From: CAZPBC01 sp964584775
Lineage (GTDB): Bacteria; Chlamydiota; Chlamydiia; Chlamydiales; SLFE01
Direction of reading: 5' to 3'
NCBI GenBank assembly: GCA_964584775.1
Contig: CAZPBC010000013.1
Span: forward strand, 1 to 44,799
Length of the DNA: 44,799 bases
Shown here: piece after piece, positions 33,094 through 41,596 of the stretch
Layout: each line of letters starts with the position of its first letter
Position numbering within the stretch: the stretch's first letter is position 1
Program-made: the position numbers and the translations under genes
The notes under the pieces: generated by a model
Database searches by the model: none
What the model was told of the DNA's origin: nothing
The model's input: the letters and a program-made list of their open reading frames with translations, nothing else

Positions 33094-35385
33094 TTTTAAT
33101 CGGCTCGAGTTGTAAGTCACAAGAGAGCTACTCACCACCATTGCAAAAGCAGAGGCCAGAGGAGACAAAAATCCAAAGAGCGCAAGAGGAAGGGCTAGTG
33201 CGTTGTAAAAAAAGCTCCAGAAAAGGTTTTGGTGTGCAATTTTTTTCGCCCGTTTAGAAAGTTGCCGCAACTTTTCAATCGTCGTGAGTTGACCATCCAA
33301 GAGAACGAGGTCGGAGGAGACCATCGCCATCTCGGATGCATGGGAAAGTGAGAGACTCACCTCGGCGGCTGCAAGAGCCACACTATCATTCACCCCGTCT
33401 CCAACAAAAAGAACCGGTTTGTTTGCATTCACAACGATTTCACGCTTTTCCAGAGGATGACACTCAGCATGGATCTCTGTAATCCCCAGTTCCTTTGCAA
33501 CTTTTTCACAAGTAGTCCGCTGGTCTCCTGAAAGAAGATGGACTGGAAGGGGAAGAGAATCGATCAGTTCCGAGGCCTCCTCGCGCAGAGGATCCTCAAG
33601 CTGTATGGGGCGCAGCTGACCCATATAGAAATAGACCGTCGCCGGAGCTTCGACAGTCACTCCTTCGAGAGAGAGAAAGGGACGAGAGCCTAAAAGCACT
33701 TTTTGGTTTTGGATTTGCGCTTTCACTCCGCGTCCGGGAACCTCTTCAAAATCAGAAAGAGGGATCGCCTCTTCTGCAATTTCTTTGACTAAAGCTTCGC
33801 TTAAAGGGTGTGAAGAGCGCTCTGCAAGGGCTTTTAAAGTAGAAAGCTCCTCATTCGTCAACCCTTCAAGACCCGAAACAACACGAAACTCCCCTTTTGT
33901 CAAAGTCCCCGTTTTATCGAAGTAGACCTCCTCCACACGCGCCAGCTTTGAAAGCGCTTTTCGGTTTTTGACCAACACTCCCATCGACCCTGCTAAGAGA
34001 GCGAGTCGTGATGTCACGAGAGGCTCCGCAATTCCAAGGGTGCAAGGACAGGCGATCAGCAAGAGAGCCAGGAAGCGCTCTGTCCCCTCCTGCCAATGGC
34101 CTAGCCATGTAAAAGCAAGCAGTAGAGTCAAAGCAACCGAGATGACTCCGATGGTAAAGAGAGCCGCGAGGCGGTCTGTCAGGCTTCGACTCTCCTTCTT
34201 CTGAGATAAACTTTCTGCGACGGCTTCCACTAAAAAGTGGAGTGTGGAGTGTGCTGCATCGCTCGTGACTTCGAGTGTCAGGGATCCTTTTTGCAACGTC
34301 GTCCCCGCCTTCACAGAGTCTCCCTTTTTCACAAAGCGTGGAAGCGATTCTCCGGTGACGGAAGATTCATTCAAGTATCCCTCTCCCTCCAGAACATTGC
34401 CGTCCAGTACGACCTGCTCTCCCTGTTGGATCAAAATCTTTTCACCAAGAGCCACCTCTTTGATCGACACAAAGTTCCACGCACCCGTCCGTTTCACGCG
34501 GGCCCGTTTTGGAAGGTGCCGACTGAGTGAATAGAGCATCTCCTTAGCCGATTTTTTAGAAAAAGACTCCATCTGTTTACCGACAAAAACCAATGCTGCG
34601 ATGACAGCCATCGAGTCAAAGTAATAGTGCACACCGCCTCGAAGAAGTTGCCAAGTTGAGAGAGCGTAAGCAGCCGCTAAGCTCATCGAGACGAGGGCCT
34701 CCATTCCCACGACACCCACACGAAGACCTAAAAGGGCCCGCTTGAAAAAAGGAACCATCAAACCCAGGACAGCCGTTCCTATCCCAAAAGAGACCCAAGC
34801 AAAAGCGCTGAGAGAGAGCTCAAAATTTGAAAGAAAGAGCTGGGCGTATAGGGGTGCCGCAAACATCATCGCGTTCAGAGCTAAAAAAGAGAGAAGAAGC
34901 ACTTTTCGACTGAGGAGTTTGACCTCCTTTTGTGCAGTTTCATCTTCTAGGCGCTTTGCACCGTAGCCCCACCGTTTCAATGCATCGATCAGCTCCTTCT
35001 CAGAAACCCTCATCGGGTCATACTCAACGAGGAGAAGATCTGTCGCGTAGTCGCAAGCGATCTTTTGAACTCCCTCTTTCTTTTCAAAGAAGTAGGTGAT
35101 CAGATCCGCACAGGAGGGGCAGAAGAGCCCTTCGAGTTCAAGCAGGCTTCGTTGTGACTCACCCGCGGGGGCCTCTCTTTCTTTTTGGATATAGGGATTG
35201 GAAATGATTCCTTTTTCAAGCGCCTCTTCAAAAAGGGGATGAGAGCGTCTCTCTTCTAGCTCCTCTTTCTGCTTGAGAATCTGGTAGACCGCTTGGCAGC
35301 CGTGGCAGCAAAAATTCCCCTCTTCTCCCACGACGGGTTTTGAGTGACAAGGCGCGTCACACAGTATACAGCTATCTGTCGTCAT
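33058..35385 (-). CDS. Copper-transporting P1B-type ATPase (CcoI/FixI/CopA2-like)
   Basis: 775 aa. The N-terminal Cys module CILCDAPCHS with FCCHGC is typical of CcoI/FixI-type ATPases, followed by an HMA-like domain (CPSC, residues 89-92). Eight membrane segments are expected, with the metal-site CPC at 446-448, phosphorylated Asp490 in DKTGTLTKG, TGES at 344-347, an HP motif (SSHPLSEA) and GDGVNDSVAL. It exports Cu(I) to the periplasm; CcoI-type members supply copper to cbb3-type cytochrome oxidase. No ccoNOP or ccoGHS genes are in this window, so detoxification is an alternative. It is divergent from def and convergent with tdh (36-bp coding overlap). Confidence 0.88.
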   Translation of the reverse strand: MTTDSCILCDAPCHSKPVVGEEGNFCCHGCQAVYQILKQKEELEERRSHPLFEEALEKGIISNPYIQKEREAPAGESQRSLLELEGLFCPSCADLITYFFEKKEGVQKIACDYATDLLLVEYDPMRVSEKELIDALKRWGYGAKRLEDETAQKEVKLLSRKVLLLSFLALNAMMFAAPLYAQLFLSNFELSLSAFAWVSFGIGTAVLGLMVPFFKRALLGLRVGVVGMEALVSMSLAAAYALSTWQLLRGGVHYYFDSMAVIAALVFVGKQMESFSKKSAKEMLYSLSRHLPKRARVKRTGAWNFVSIKEVALGEKILIQQGEQVVLDGNVLEGEGYLNESSVTGESLPRFVKKGDSVKAGTTLQKGSLTLEVTSDAAHSTLHFLVEAVAESLSQKKESRSLTDRLAALFTIGVISVALTLLLAFTWLGHWQEGTERFLALLLIACPCTLGIAEPLVTSRLALLAGSMGVLVKNRKALSKLARVEEVYFDKTGTLTKGEFRVVSGLEGLTNEELSTLKALAERSSHPLSEALVKEIAEEAIPLSDFEEVPGRGVKAQIQNQKVLLGSRPFLSLEGVTVEAPATVYFYMGQLRPIQLEDPLREEASELIDSLPLPVHLLSGDQRTTCEKVAKELGITEIHAECHPLEKREIVVNANKPVLFVGDGVNDSVALAAAEVSLSLSHASEMAMVSSDLVLLDGQLTTIEKLRQLSKRAKKIAHQNLFWSFFYNALALPLALFGFLSPLASAFAMVVSSSLVTYNSSRLKLSDSSSLFRRE

Positions 35386-35414
35386 AATTTTCTGATTCAG
35401 GTATACTTAGGCCT

Positions 35415-35948
35415 ATGGAACTTAAACTGACTTACTACGGCGACCCCATCTTAAGGAAAAAAGCCGACAAAGTCGAAGAAATTGATGATGCGCTTCGAGA
35501 AATGGTCGAGAGAATGAAAGAGATCATGCTCGAAAACCGTGGAATCGGCCTTGCTGCTCCGCAGGCCAACCGCTCCCTCCGCCTCTTCATCTCTAAAGTT
35601 CCTCAACCCGACCCTGAAGACCCAGAGCAGTATATCGAAGGGGAGTGGATCGTCTTCATCAACCCCAAACTCTCTGAGCCGAGTAAAGAGAGCTGGGTCG
35701 CTGAAGAGGGCTGCCTCTCCATTCCGGGTGTCTACGGCAGAGTCGAACGTCCCTATTCCATCACTGTTGAGTGGACCGACCTCGATGGCAACACGCAGAA
35801 GGAGACCTTTTCTGGCCTCCAGGCCCGCTGCATCATGCACGAAAATGACCACATCAACGGCACTCTATTTCTCGATCGTTTAGAAGCAAAAGAAAAGAAG
35901 GGCCTCGAACAGGCCCTCAAGAAAGTTAAGAATCAATACACGTCATAG
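35415..35948 (+). CDS. def: Peptide deformylase
   Basis: 177 aa. It removes the formyl group from N-terminal fMet. All three signatures are present: GIGLAAPQ, EEGCLSIPG (metal Cys) and HENDHINGTLF (HExxH metal His residues). The ATG at 35415 has no Shine-Dalgarno; a TATACT (35402-35407) ends 8 nt upstream, so a leaderless message is possible, though no good -35 was found. The last 16 bp overlap the convergent orf at 35933. Confidence 0.95.
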   Translation: MELKLTYYGDPILRKKADKVEEIDDALREMVERMKEIMLENRGIGLAAPQANRSLRLFISKVPQPDPEDPEQYIEGEWIVFINPKLSEPSKESWVAEEGCLSIPGVYGRVERPYSITVEWTDLDGNTQKETFSGLQARCIMHENDHINGTLFLDRLEAKEKKGLEQALKKVKNQYTS

Positions 35949-36256
35949 AGCCTAGCGTGGCCCCTATATTGCCAGGTGCCATCACCTACACCTTGCCAAG
36001 CTTTATGAATGGCAATCTCCGAAAAAGGTCCAAATTCGGTCCCTTTATGGATGGCCTGCCGAATACGGTCCATCGCGGTCAGACCAGAAGCACCGCTCCC
36101 CTCTTCCTTTGCAAACTGGTCAAAAATGGCCTGTCCTATCTCTCGGACTTTTGCAGTATCAAAAGGGGTTTCACCATCACAAAGTGGCACTAGCTGATCA
36201 CAACGAGCGATCTCTGCAGGCGATAAATCGGGAATTACACTCAGTCTGAAATGCAT
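35933..36256 (-). CDS. Hypothetical protein downstream of secG
   Basis: 107 aa. Soluble, no signal or membrane segment, no recognised domain (starts MHFRLSVIPDLSPAEIARCD; contains KGTEFGPFSEIAIHKAWQ). The ATG is 2 nt after the secG stop with GAGGA 6 nt upstream, so it is the third gene of a tpiA-secG-orf run. Its function is unknown. Confidence 0.6.
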   Translation of the reverse strand: MHFRLSVIPDLSPAEIARCDQLVPLCDGETPFDTAKVREIGQAIFDQFAKEEGSGASGLTAMDRIRQAIHKGTEFGPFSEIAIHKAWQGVGDGTWQYRGHARLYDVY

Positions 36257-36258
36257 AT

Positions 36259-36549
36259 CTAGTCCTCAAATTGCTCAATTTCAACGGGTTCCAGTTGACT
36301 TTCACGGCGCCCAAGGACTTCAGTCCAAAGAGAAAGCGCGACGCAAGAGACGAGAAACACCACAGCGAGCCAGCCGGTGAACTTCTTCAAGACATCGGCC
36401 GTCGAGGTTCCAAAGAGAGACTCTCCTGAATCTCCTCCGAAAGAGGCTCCGAGACCTCCCCCCTTCCCCTCTTGGAGAAGAATGGCGCCGCAAAGGACGA
36501 CAGTCACAAGGATGAATGAGAAAATAGCGACATAAAAGAGAAAAGTCAT
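36259..36549 (-). CDS. secG: Preprotein translocase subunit SecG
   Basis: 96 aa. Two membrane segments (about 2-23 and 53-73) separated by the glycine-rich loop LLQEGKGGGLGASFGG characteristic of SecG, followed by the SLFGTSTADVLKKFT motif. It is a small accessory subunit of the SecYEG channel in the inner membrane. Its ATG overlaps the tpiA stop by 4 bp. Confidence 0.93.
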   Translation of the reverse strand: MTFLFYVAIFSFILVTVVLCGAILLQEGKGGGLGASFGGDSGESLFGTSTADVLKKFTGWLAVVFLVSCVALSLWTEVLGRRESQLEPVEIEQFED

Positions 36550-37325
36550 AATTGTTCCTTCTGCAAGGTTAAATTTAAGATTTCCGTGAAGCTCTCGACC
36601 GATAGGGAGGCTCCACCGACTAAAAAGCCATCGATTTCTGGCTGATCAAAAAGTTCTGGGGCCGTCTCTGGTTTCACCGACCCGCCGTAAAGGATGGGAA
36701 TTCCCGCTGCAGCCTCCTCACCCCAATGTGAAGCAAGAGCTTGGCGGATCTTCGCGTGCATTTCTGAGGCTTCCTGACTGGTCGCGACATGGCCTGTGCC
36801 GATCGCCCAAATCGGCTCGTAAGCGATCACGACACGGTTCGCAGCCTTTTTATCGAGACCGTTGAGAGCCGCATGCAGCTGCTCTGTCACCACCTGTTCA
36901 GAAGTTCCTGCTTCCCGCTCTTCCGCGCTTTCGCCCACACAGAGGAGGGGCTGCAAACCTGAAGCGAGAGCTTTGGCAACTTTACGGTGGATGAGAGTGT
37001 CACTCTCCTTGAAAAGGCGGCGTCTTTCTGAATGTCCTAGAATGACAAACTGCGCACCCGCATCGGTCAACATCCGTGCAGCCACTTCACCCGTGAAAGC
37101 TCCTTCAGAGGCGTCATTCATATTTTGTGCACCAATCACGAGCTTGGTTCCCTTCGTCATCTCGGCGAGTGGGTAGATCGCCGTAAAGGGAGCCGCTAGA
37201 TAGACCTGCACAGGGGCCTCTTCGACTGCTGGAGCGAGCTCTTTCACGAAGCGCTCAGCCTCTGGAATCGTCTTATACATCTTCCAGTTGGCCGCAATAA
37301 TTTTTTTTCTACCTGATGACGCCAT
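36546..37325 (-). CDS. tpiA: Triosephosphate isomerase
   Basis: 259 aa from the ATG at 37325. It interconverts dihydroxyacetone phosphate and glyceraldehyde 3-phosphate in glycolysis. Catalytic Lys in AANWKMYKT, His in LGHSERR, Glu in AYEPIWAIGTG, and the phosphate-binding ILYGGSVKPE are intact. A longer frame from a TTG at 37367 is rejected because that TTG is the start of the -35 element. A weak GGAA precedes the ATG. secG overlaps the stop. Confidence 0.96.
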   Translation of the reverse strand: MASSGRKKIIAANWKMYKTIPEAERFVKELAPAVEEAPVQVYLAAPFTAIYPLAEMTKGTKLVIGAQNMNDASEGAFTGEVAARMLTDAGAQFVILGHSERRRLFKESDTLIHRKVAKALASGLQPLLCVGESAEEREAGTSEQVVTEQLHAALNGLDKKAANRVVIAYEPIWAIGTGHVATSQEASEMHAKIRQALASHWGEEAAAGIPILYGGSVKPETAPELFDQPEIDGFLVGGASLSVESFTEILNLTLQKEQL

Positions 37326-37338
37326 AATATAAGGTTCC

Positions 37339-37367
37339 ACTATACCCGAATTTTGAGTCTGATTCAA
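37339..37367 (-). promoter_or_regulatory. tpiA-secG promoter
   Basis: On the minus strand TTGAAT (37367-37362), 17-bp spacer, TATAGT (37344-37339). The ATG is 13 nt beyond the -10, so the leader would be only about 7 nt. Confidence 0.6.
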
Positions 37368-37399
37368 GTCAAAGATTGCAAAGAGCTCAAAGAGAAAGT

Positions 37400-38905
37400 A
37401 TGCTTTTTGCCATGCCTGACACCCCTGCCATGACCATTAGTGAGCTGACGCGTCAAATTAAAATGACGCTCGAGCCCCACTTTGTCAATTTGACGGTCCA
37501 AGGAGAAATCAGCAATTTCAAAAAGCAGAGCTCCGGCCACCTCTACTTCTCACTAAAAGATAGTAAGAGCCAGATCTCGGCGGTCATGTTCCAAGGAAAC
37601 GCTTCAAAACTCCCCCGCCTCCCCAAAGAGGGCGATCAGGTCCAAGTGGTCGGCGACCTCAGCGTCTACCCCCCTCATGGGAAGTACCAGCTCGTCGTGC
37701 GGCAGCTGGAGCCCCTCGGTGCAGGCGAACTCCTTCTCAAGCTTGAGCAGCTCAAACGAGAGATCCATTCAAGAGGCTGGTTTTCGAAGGAGCACAAAAA
37801 GCCGCTTCCCCACCTTCCAAAAAGGGTGGGAATCGTCACGAGTCCGACAGGAGCTGCCGTCCGCGATATCCTCAACGTCCTCCACCGCCGCTTCGAGGGG
37901 CTCCACCTCCTGCTCAATCCTGTCAAAGTGCAGGGTGAAGGCTCTGCAGCGGAGATCGCCCAAGCGATCGAGGATTTTAACCGCTTCGAGCTTGCTGATG
38001 TGCTGATCGTCGGACGCGGAGGAGGAAGTATCGAAGATCTTTGGGCCTTCAATGAAGAGCGTGTCGCCAAAGCCATCTTCGAGAGCCGCATCCCAATCAT
38101 CTGCGCGGTGGGACATGAAACAGACCACACGATCGCAGAATATGTCGCTGACCTCCGTGCCCCGACTCCCTCTGCTGCTGCAGAGGTCGTCGTCCAAGAG
38201 CGAGAAGCACTGATGCAAACCCTTCTGCAGCTGGAACGAGGGATTCTCCACAGTGTCCAGCAGGAGATTGCAAAGGGAAAACGCGCCCTCCAAGGCTTCA
38301 CCAAAGTCCCTCACCTCAGCAGCCCCTATCCGCTTCTAGGGTTCCGGATGCAGCGCTTGGACGACCTCCATCTCCAACTGAATCATGCTCTTCGACAACG
38401 CCTCACCCGCAAGAAAGAGGAGATCAAAGCGCGCCGTGCTCACCTTACTGCCCTGCGCCCAGATATCCGAGTGAAACAATTTATCGTTAAACTCCTACAA
38501 CTTGAATCCCAGCTGCAAACCCGTGCCCGCAATCAACTCAGTAGAGAACGCGAGCGGCTCCGTTCACTCAAAGCGCAGGTCGATCAGTCGATGGAGTCAC
38601 AGCTCACTCTTGCTGGAAGCCGTTTTTCAGCGACCCAATTTTCAAAAAGACTACAAAACCGTGTCCACCAAATCCTAGAGCAGAAAAAAGAACGCCTCAC
38701 CTCGCTCGGAGAGTTACTCCAAAACGTCCACCCCGAGGCGCTGCTTTCTAAGGGGTATGCGATGCTCTTAGACAAAGCCTCTAAGAAAGTGGTCACTTCA
38801 ACACATGCCCTCAAACCCACACAAGAAATTGAACTCGTGCTTTCAGATGGAAGCGCGACAGCCACCGTAGAGGAGGTCCACCATGGCAAAAGAAAAAAGC
38901 TTTGA
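37400..38905 (+). CDS. xseA: Exodeoxyribonuclease VII large subunit
   Basis: 501 aa from the ATG at 37400 (AGAGAAAG upstream); a TTG at 37376 is an alternative. Exo VII degrades single-stranded DNA from both ends. N-terminal OB-fold (about 10-95, VQGEISNFKKQSSGHLYFSL), catalytic core (about 115-330) with ITSPTGAAVRDIL-type motif VTSPTGAAVRDI, VGRGGGSIEDLWAFN and VGHETDHTI, then a long coiled coil that gathers XseB. It overlaps xseB by 23 bp. Confidence 0.95.
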   Translation: MLFAMPDTPAMTISELTRQIKMTLEPHFVNLTVQGEISNFKKQSSGHLYFSLKDSKSQISAVMFQGNASKLPRLPKEGDQVQVVGDLSVYPPHGKYQLVVRQLEPLGAGELLLKLEQLKREIHSRGWFSKEHKKPLPHLPKRVGIVTSPTGAAVRDILNVLHRRFEGLHLLLNPVKVQGEGSAAEIAQAIEDFNRFELADVLIVGRGGGSIEDLWAFNEERVAKAIFESRIPIICAVGHETDHTIAEYVADLRAPTPSAAAEVVVQEREALMQTLLQLERGILHSVQQEIAKGKRALQGFTKVPHLSSPYPLLGFRMQRLDDLHLQLNHALRQRLTRKKEEIKARRAHLTALRPDIRVKQFIVKLLQLESQLQTRARNQLSRERERLRSLKAQVDQSMESQLTLAGSRFSATQFSKRLQNRVHQILEQKKERLTSLGELLQNVHPEALLSKGYAMLLDKASKKVVTSTHALKPTQEIELVLSDGSATATVEEVHHGKRKKL

Positions 38906-39131
38906 AGAGTCGATCGACCGACTTGAAAAGATCCTAGAGCAGATGAATTCTGGTGAGATAGGGCTCGAAGAGTCGCTCAAACTGTTCGAAGAGGCCGATA
39001 AATTGATCCTGAGCAGTCACAAAAGATTGACAGATGCAGAGAAAAAAGTGGAAACTCTGATCAAGAAGCGCTCTGGCGAGCTAGAGCTCAGCTCGACAGG
39101 AGAGCCACTGAAAGAGGAGTTTGGAGAGTAA
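38883..39131 (+). CDS. xseB: Exodeoxyribonuclease VII small subunit
   Basis: 82 aa, normal XseB length. Signature FEESIDRLEKILEQMNSGEIGLEESL is plain when read in parts (SIDRLEKILEQM; GLEESLKLFEEA). It packs along the XseA coiled coil. The start lies within the end of xseA and has GGAGGT 4 nt upstream. Confidence 0.95.
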   Translation: MAKEKSFEESIDRLEKILEQMNSGEIGLEESLKLFEEADKLILSSHKRLTDAEKKVETLIKKRSGELELSSTGEPLKEEFGE

Positions 39132-39132
39132 G

Positions 39133-39978
39133 TTGATCATTGCCCTATTTCCCAATATCTCAAAGAGACAGTCCAAGAATGTCGCGATCGGCATCAAAGA
39201 GTTTCTCCATAAAGCAGATGTTCAAGTCGTTGTCGATGATGAGGATGCAGAGCTTGTAGGGGCAGACCCCCTCTCCTCCGTTCCCCCAGAAGATGTCAAC
39301 TATGTGATCACTCTTGGAGGAGATGGGACCATTCTCCGAATGCTCCATCGCCACCCGGAAATCAAAGCTCCGATCATGGGTATCAACCTCGGCAGCCTCG
39401 GCTTCCTCGCAGACATCCCCATCCCAGAGATCTACCCCAGCCTCACAGAACTCCTCAATGGAGAGTGCGTGGTCGATGAGCGGATGGTCATCAATGCAGA
39501 AACCATCACCGGTGAGCGTTGCTTTGCAGTGAACGACATCGTGATCCACCGCGCGAAGAACCCCAGCCTCATTGACCTCTCCGTCCACGTCGATGGGCTC
39601 TATGTCAACACCTTTGCTGCTGACGGCCTCATTGTCGCAACTCCTATCGGCTCGACAGCCTACTCTCTTGCCGCAGGCGGCCCCATCATTGAGCCAGGGA
39701 CCGCAGGCCTGGTCATGACCCCCATCTCTGCACACACGATCTCCAACCGGCCGATCGTCGTCAAACCTCAAAAAGAGATCACTATCCAATACCTGAGCGA
39801 AGCGATGCCCGTCGAGCTCTCCAACGACGGCCTCCCCTTTACCACTCTCAACGCCGGAGAAGAGCTCATCATCACCTTCTCCGAGAGAAAGTTCCTCCTC
39901 GTTTCAAGAAAGAGCTCAGATTACTTTTCGACCCTACGTAAAAAACTCGGCTGGTCTGGGAAGATGAGAAACTCGTAA
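39133..39978 (+). CDS. nadK: NAD kinase
   Basis: 281 aa if started at TTG 39133, 1 nt after the xseB stop with GGAGAG 4 nt upstream; an in-frame TTG at 39121 is the alternative. It phosphorylates NAD to NADP. LGGDGTILRM (GGDG motif), NDIVIHR, DGLIVATPIGSTAYSLAAGGP are intact. It is the last gene of the xseA-xseB-nadK run. A short AT-rich inverted repeat (TTTTAAG/CTTAAAA) follows the stop at once and may help termination. Confidence 0.95.
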   Translation: MIIALFPNISKRQSKNVAIGIKEFLHKADVQVVVDDEDAELVGADPLSSVPPEDVNYVITLGGDGTILRMLHRHPEIKAPIMGINLGSLGFLADIPIPEIYPSLTELLNGECVVDERMVINAETITGERCFAVNDIVIHRAKNPSLIDLSVHVDGLYVNTFAADGLIVATPIGSTAYSLAAGGPIIEPGTAGLVMTPISAHTISNRPIVVKPQKEITIQYLSEAMPVELSNDGLPFTTLNAGEELIITFSERKFLLVSRKSSDYFSTLRKKLGWSGKMRNS

Positions 39979-40020
39979 ATTTTAAGCCTAACTTAAAAAT
40001 CTCATGAGCTCTCATACAAT

Positions 40021-40132
40021 TGTCGCAAAATGCTTTTCGTAACCTTCAACAGAATTCATCCTAGGAAAGGGCCCGAATCCCTTTCCTTCGAATGACTTGC
40101 GTCGAATTTTTCGAGCATTTTGTGCCATTTCC
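40021..40132. repeat. Imperfect palindromic element, about 112 bp
   Basis: The core is a perfect hairpin GGAAAGGG CCCGAAT CCCTTTCC (40064-40086). Outer arms CAAAATGCT and AGCATTTTG pair again, with partial matches between. It fills the gap between nadK and the Inc-like array. It could be a terminator or a second palindromic intergenic element; no oligo-T run follows the core. Confidence 0.5.
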
Positions 40133-40217
40133 GCGGGTTTCTCATGAAATATCCAGGCTAAATATCTCTTTTTTGTTATGATTCTTCCTTTAAAAACACG
40201 CAACAGGAAGGTTTATA

Positions 40218-40565
40218 ATGATCGAATCCCTTTTACACTCTTCTTTTCGAGCTGCGGCTCCCAACAGTACTCCTCCATCAGACGTACACTTGTACACATC
40301 TTTGGGTATCTCGTTCATCGCTCATGAATTTGCAACTCGAGATGCAACTGACCTAAAGTCCTATGTGATCCGCTTCCTCGGGTTTTCCGCGGCCGCCTCG
40401 ACGATCACAGCCATTGCATTACTCGCCCTCACCTCCGTTCCAATCACTATTACAACTGTGGCCTACACCGTCACTAACATGCTCTTCATGCACGTCTGCT
40501 TTATGGCCGGGTTCCTCATCACGAATCATTTGACGGGTAAACAAAAGAGATACATGTTTACCTAA
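40218..40565 (+). CDS. Inc-like bilobed membrane protein, array member 1
   Basis: 115 aa. Short N-terminal part then two close membrane segments (about 50-75 and 77-103) joined by a VPIT turn: the bilobed hydrophobic hairpin that marks chlamydial inclusion-membrane proteins. Alignment by eye with the protein at 43713: SAAASTITAIALLAL against SLVASTITAVALLTL, then PITITTV against PITAAAV. The tail is only 12 residues (LTGKQKRYMFT). AGGAAGG lies 8 nt before the ATG. A terminator-like hairpin follows at 40585. The function is unknown; location in the host inclusion or vacuole membrane is inferred. Confidence 0.7.
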   Translation: MIESLLHSSFRAAAPNSTPPSDVHLYTSLGISFIAHEFATRDATDLKSYVIRFLGFSAAASTITAIALLALTSVPITITTVAYTVTNMLFMHVCFMAGFLITNHLTGKQKRYMFT

Positions 40566-40584
40566 AAAGTTCTAGGGATCAGAC

Positions 40585-40616
40585 AAGGCAGTTCTCTCAT
40601 TCGACAGAGCTGCCTT
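40585..40616 (+). terminator. Terminator-like hairpin after array member 1
   Basis: AAGGCAG(TT)CTC ... GAGCTGCCTT with a 2-nt bulge; weak T content follows (ACACGCTTTT). Confidence 0.45.
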
Positions 40617-40742
40617 ACACGCTTTTGCCCCTACCAAGCCACGCACTTAGAAAATTAAAAAAGTCCTTATTCTTCAAAAAAAAAGAATCACTGCTATTAT
40701 CTATCGCAAAATCGTCATAGAACACACACAGGAGCGAAAAAG

Positions 40743-41126
40743 ATGATCATCAACCACATCTTAATGAAGCATAATAATCCACCACCCTCTTTCTCTAACA
40801 TTCAGTCAGCAGGAGGCATACACTTCATCGCAGCCCTAGCTTTTTCAAAAATTGCTCATGAGCTTGTAATTAAAGGTAATGAGAAGGATTGGAAACAGTA
40901 CGCCTTAAAATATATTGCCATTTCTGCAGCCTTTTCAATCATCACTGCAATTGCCTTAACCGCGATCATACCGACCATCGGGGCCGAAGCTTTTTTAGTA
41001 CTCGCCGCACAAATGACTGTCTTCCAAGGACTCAACCTTGCCGGAACACTCCTCACAAACTACTACAATAAAACAGGGTGGTTTGAGAAGGCTGCTGGTG
41101 CTCTTGCTGCTGGTGGTGGTGGTTAA
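40743..41126 (+). CDS. Inc-like bilobed membrane protein, array member 2
   Basis: 127 aa. It begins MIINHILMKH, close to MVIQPPLMKR of member 6, and GGIHFIAALAFSKIAHEL matches GAHLISAVALSALSHLV there, so homology covers the whole N-terminus. Two membrane segments lie at about 54-75 and 78-103. The tail ends in AAGALAAGGGG. AGGAG lies 7 nt before the ATG, and a strong terminator follows. The Inc-like role is inferred from the bilobed hairpin and phylum. Confidence 0.7.
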   Translation: MIINHILMKHNNPPPSFSNIQSAGGIHFIAALAFSKIAHELVIKGNEKDWKQYALKYIAISAAFSIITAIALTAIIPTIGAEAFLVLAAQMTVFQGLNLAGTLLTNYYNKTGWFEKAAGALAAGGGG

Positions 41127-41153
41127 CCATCCACCTTTTATGAATATCTTCTT

Positions 41154-41181
41154 AGGGGCTGAACTCTATCAGCCCCTTTTT
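41154..41181 (+). terminator. Rho-independent terminator after array member 2
   Basis: Perfect 9-bp stem AGGGGCTGA (41154-41162) and TCAGCCCCT (41169-41177) with a 6-nt loop, then TTTTAT. Confidence 0.85.
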
Positions 41182-41201
41182 ATATTAAATAAATAGTTAT
41201 A

Positions 41202-41230
41202 TTTTAAGTTATCTTAATTAATTGTATAAT
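41202..41230 (+). promoter_or_regulatory. Candidate promoter of array member 3
   Basis: TTTTAA (41202-41207), 17-bp spacer, TATAAT (41225-41230). The -10 is perfect and the -35 poor; it lies 24 nt upstream of the GTG start. Confidence 0.5.
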
Positions 41231-41254
41231 TCTTAATAAATTCGGAGTTATATA

Positions 41255-41596
41255 GTGAATAATATTATCTTTAATACAGCAAAATCCGCTGGGGAGCTTC
41301 TGAAAGCACCTGTGATCTACTCAGCGGCTGGCGCAGGCATCATTGCAGCTGCCTCTAACGTCGCCCTCAGCATCCTTCTCGCGGCCTCTCTAGGAAAAGG
41401 AAGTCCAGGGATGTTCTTCGCCGTCAATCTCACCACGAGCGTCGTTCATGCCACAGTCACTGCCCTATTCTTACTTGTGATGTCTTCAAACCCCATCACC
41501 GCCGGAGGAGTCTTCTTCCTCGCTGCAGACATCTGCTGCTGGAACTTTGTCCTCATGACACCTCTTTTCCTCACGACCGTTCTAAAAAGTCCTTAA
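41255..41596 (+). CDS. Inc-like bilobed membrane protein, array member 3
   Basis: 113 aa, GTG start with CGGAG upstream. Four hydrophobic stretches are visible (about 20-45, 52-75, 78-95 and 96-108), so it has one pair more than its neighbours. The second half, SSNPITAGGVFFLAADICCW, resembles LSLPITAAAVASLVAEMC of member 6 with PITA, Ala and Cys in register. A truncated copy of its 3' end occurs at 43471-43569. A hairpin follows at 41610. Function is unknown. Confidence 0.65.
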   Translation: MNNIIFNTAKSAGELLKAPVIYSAAGAGIIAAASNVALSILLAASLGKGSPGMFFAVNLTTSVVHATVTALFLLVMSSNPITAGGVFFLAADICCWNFVLMTPLFLTTVLKSP

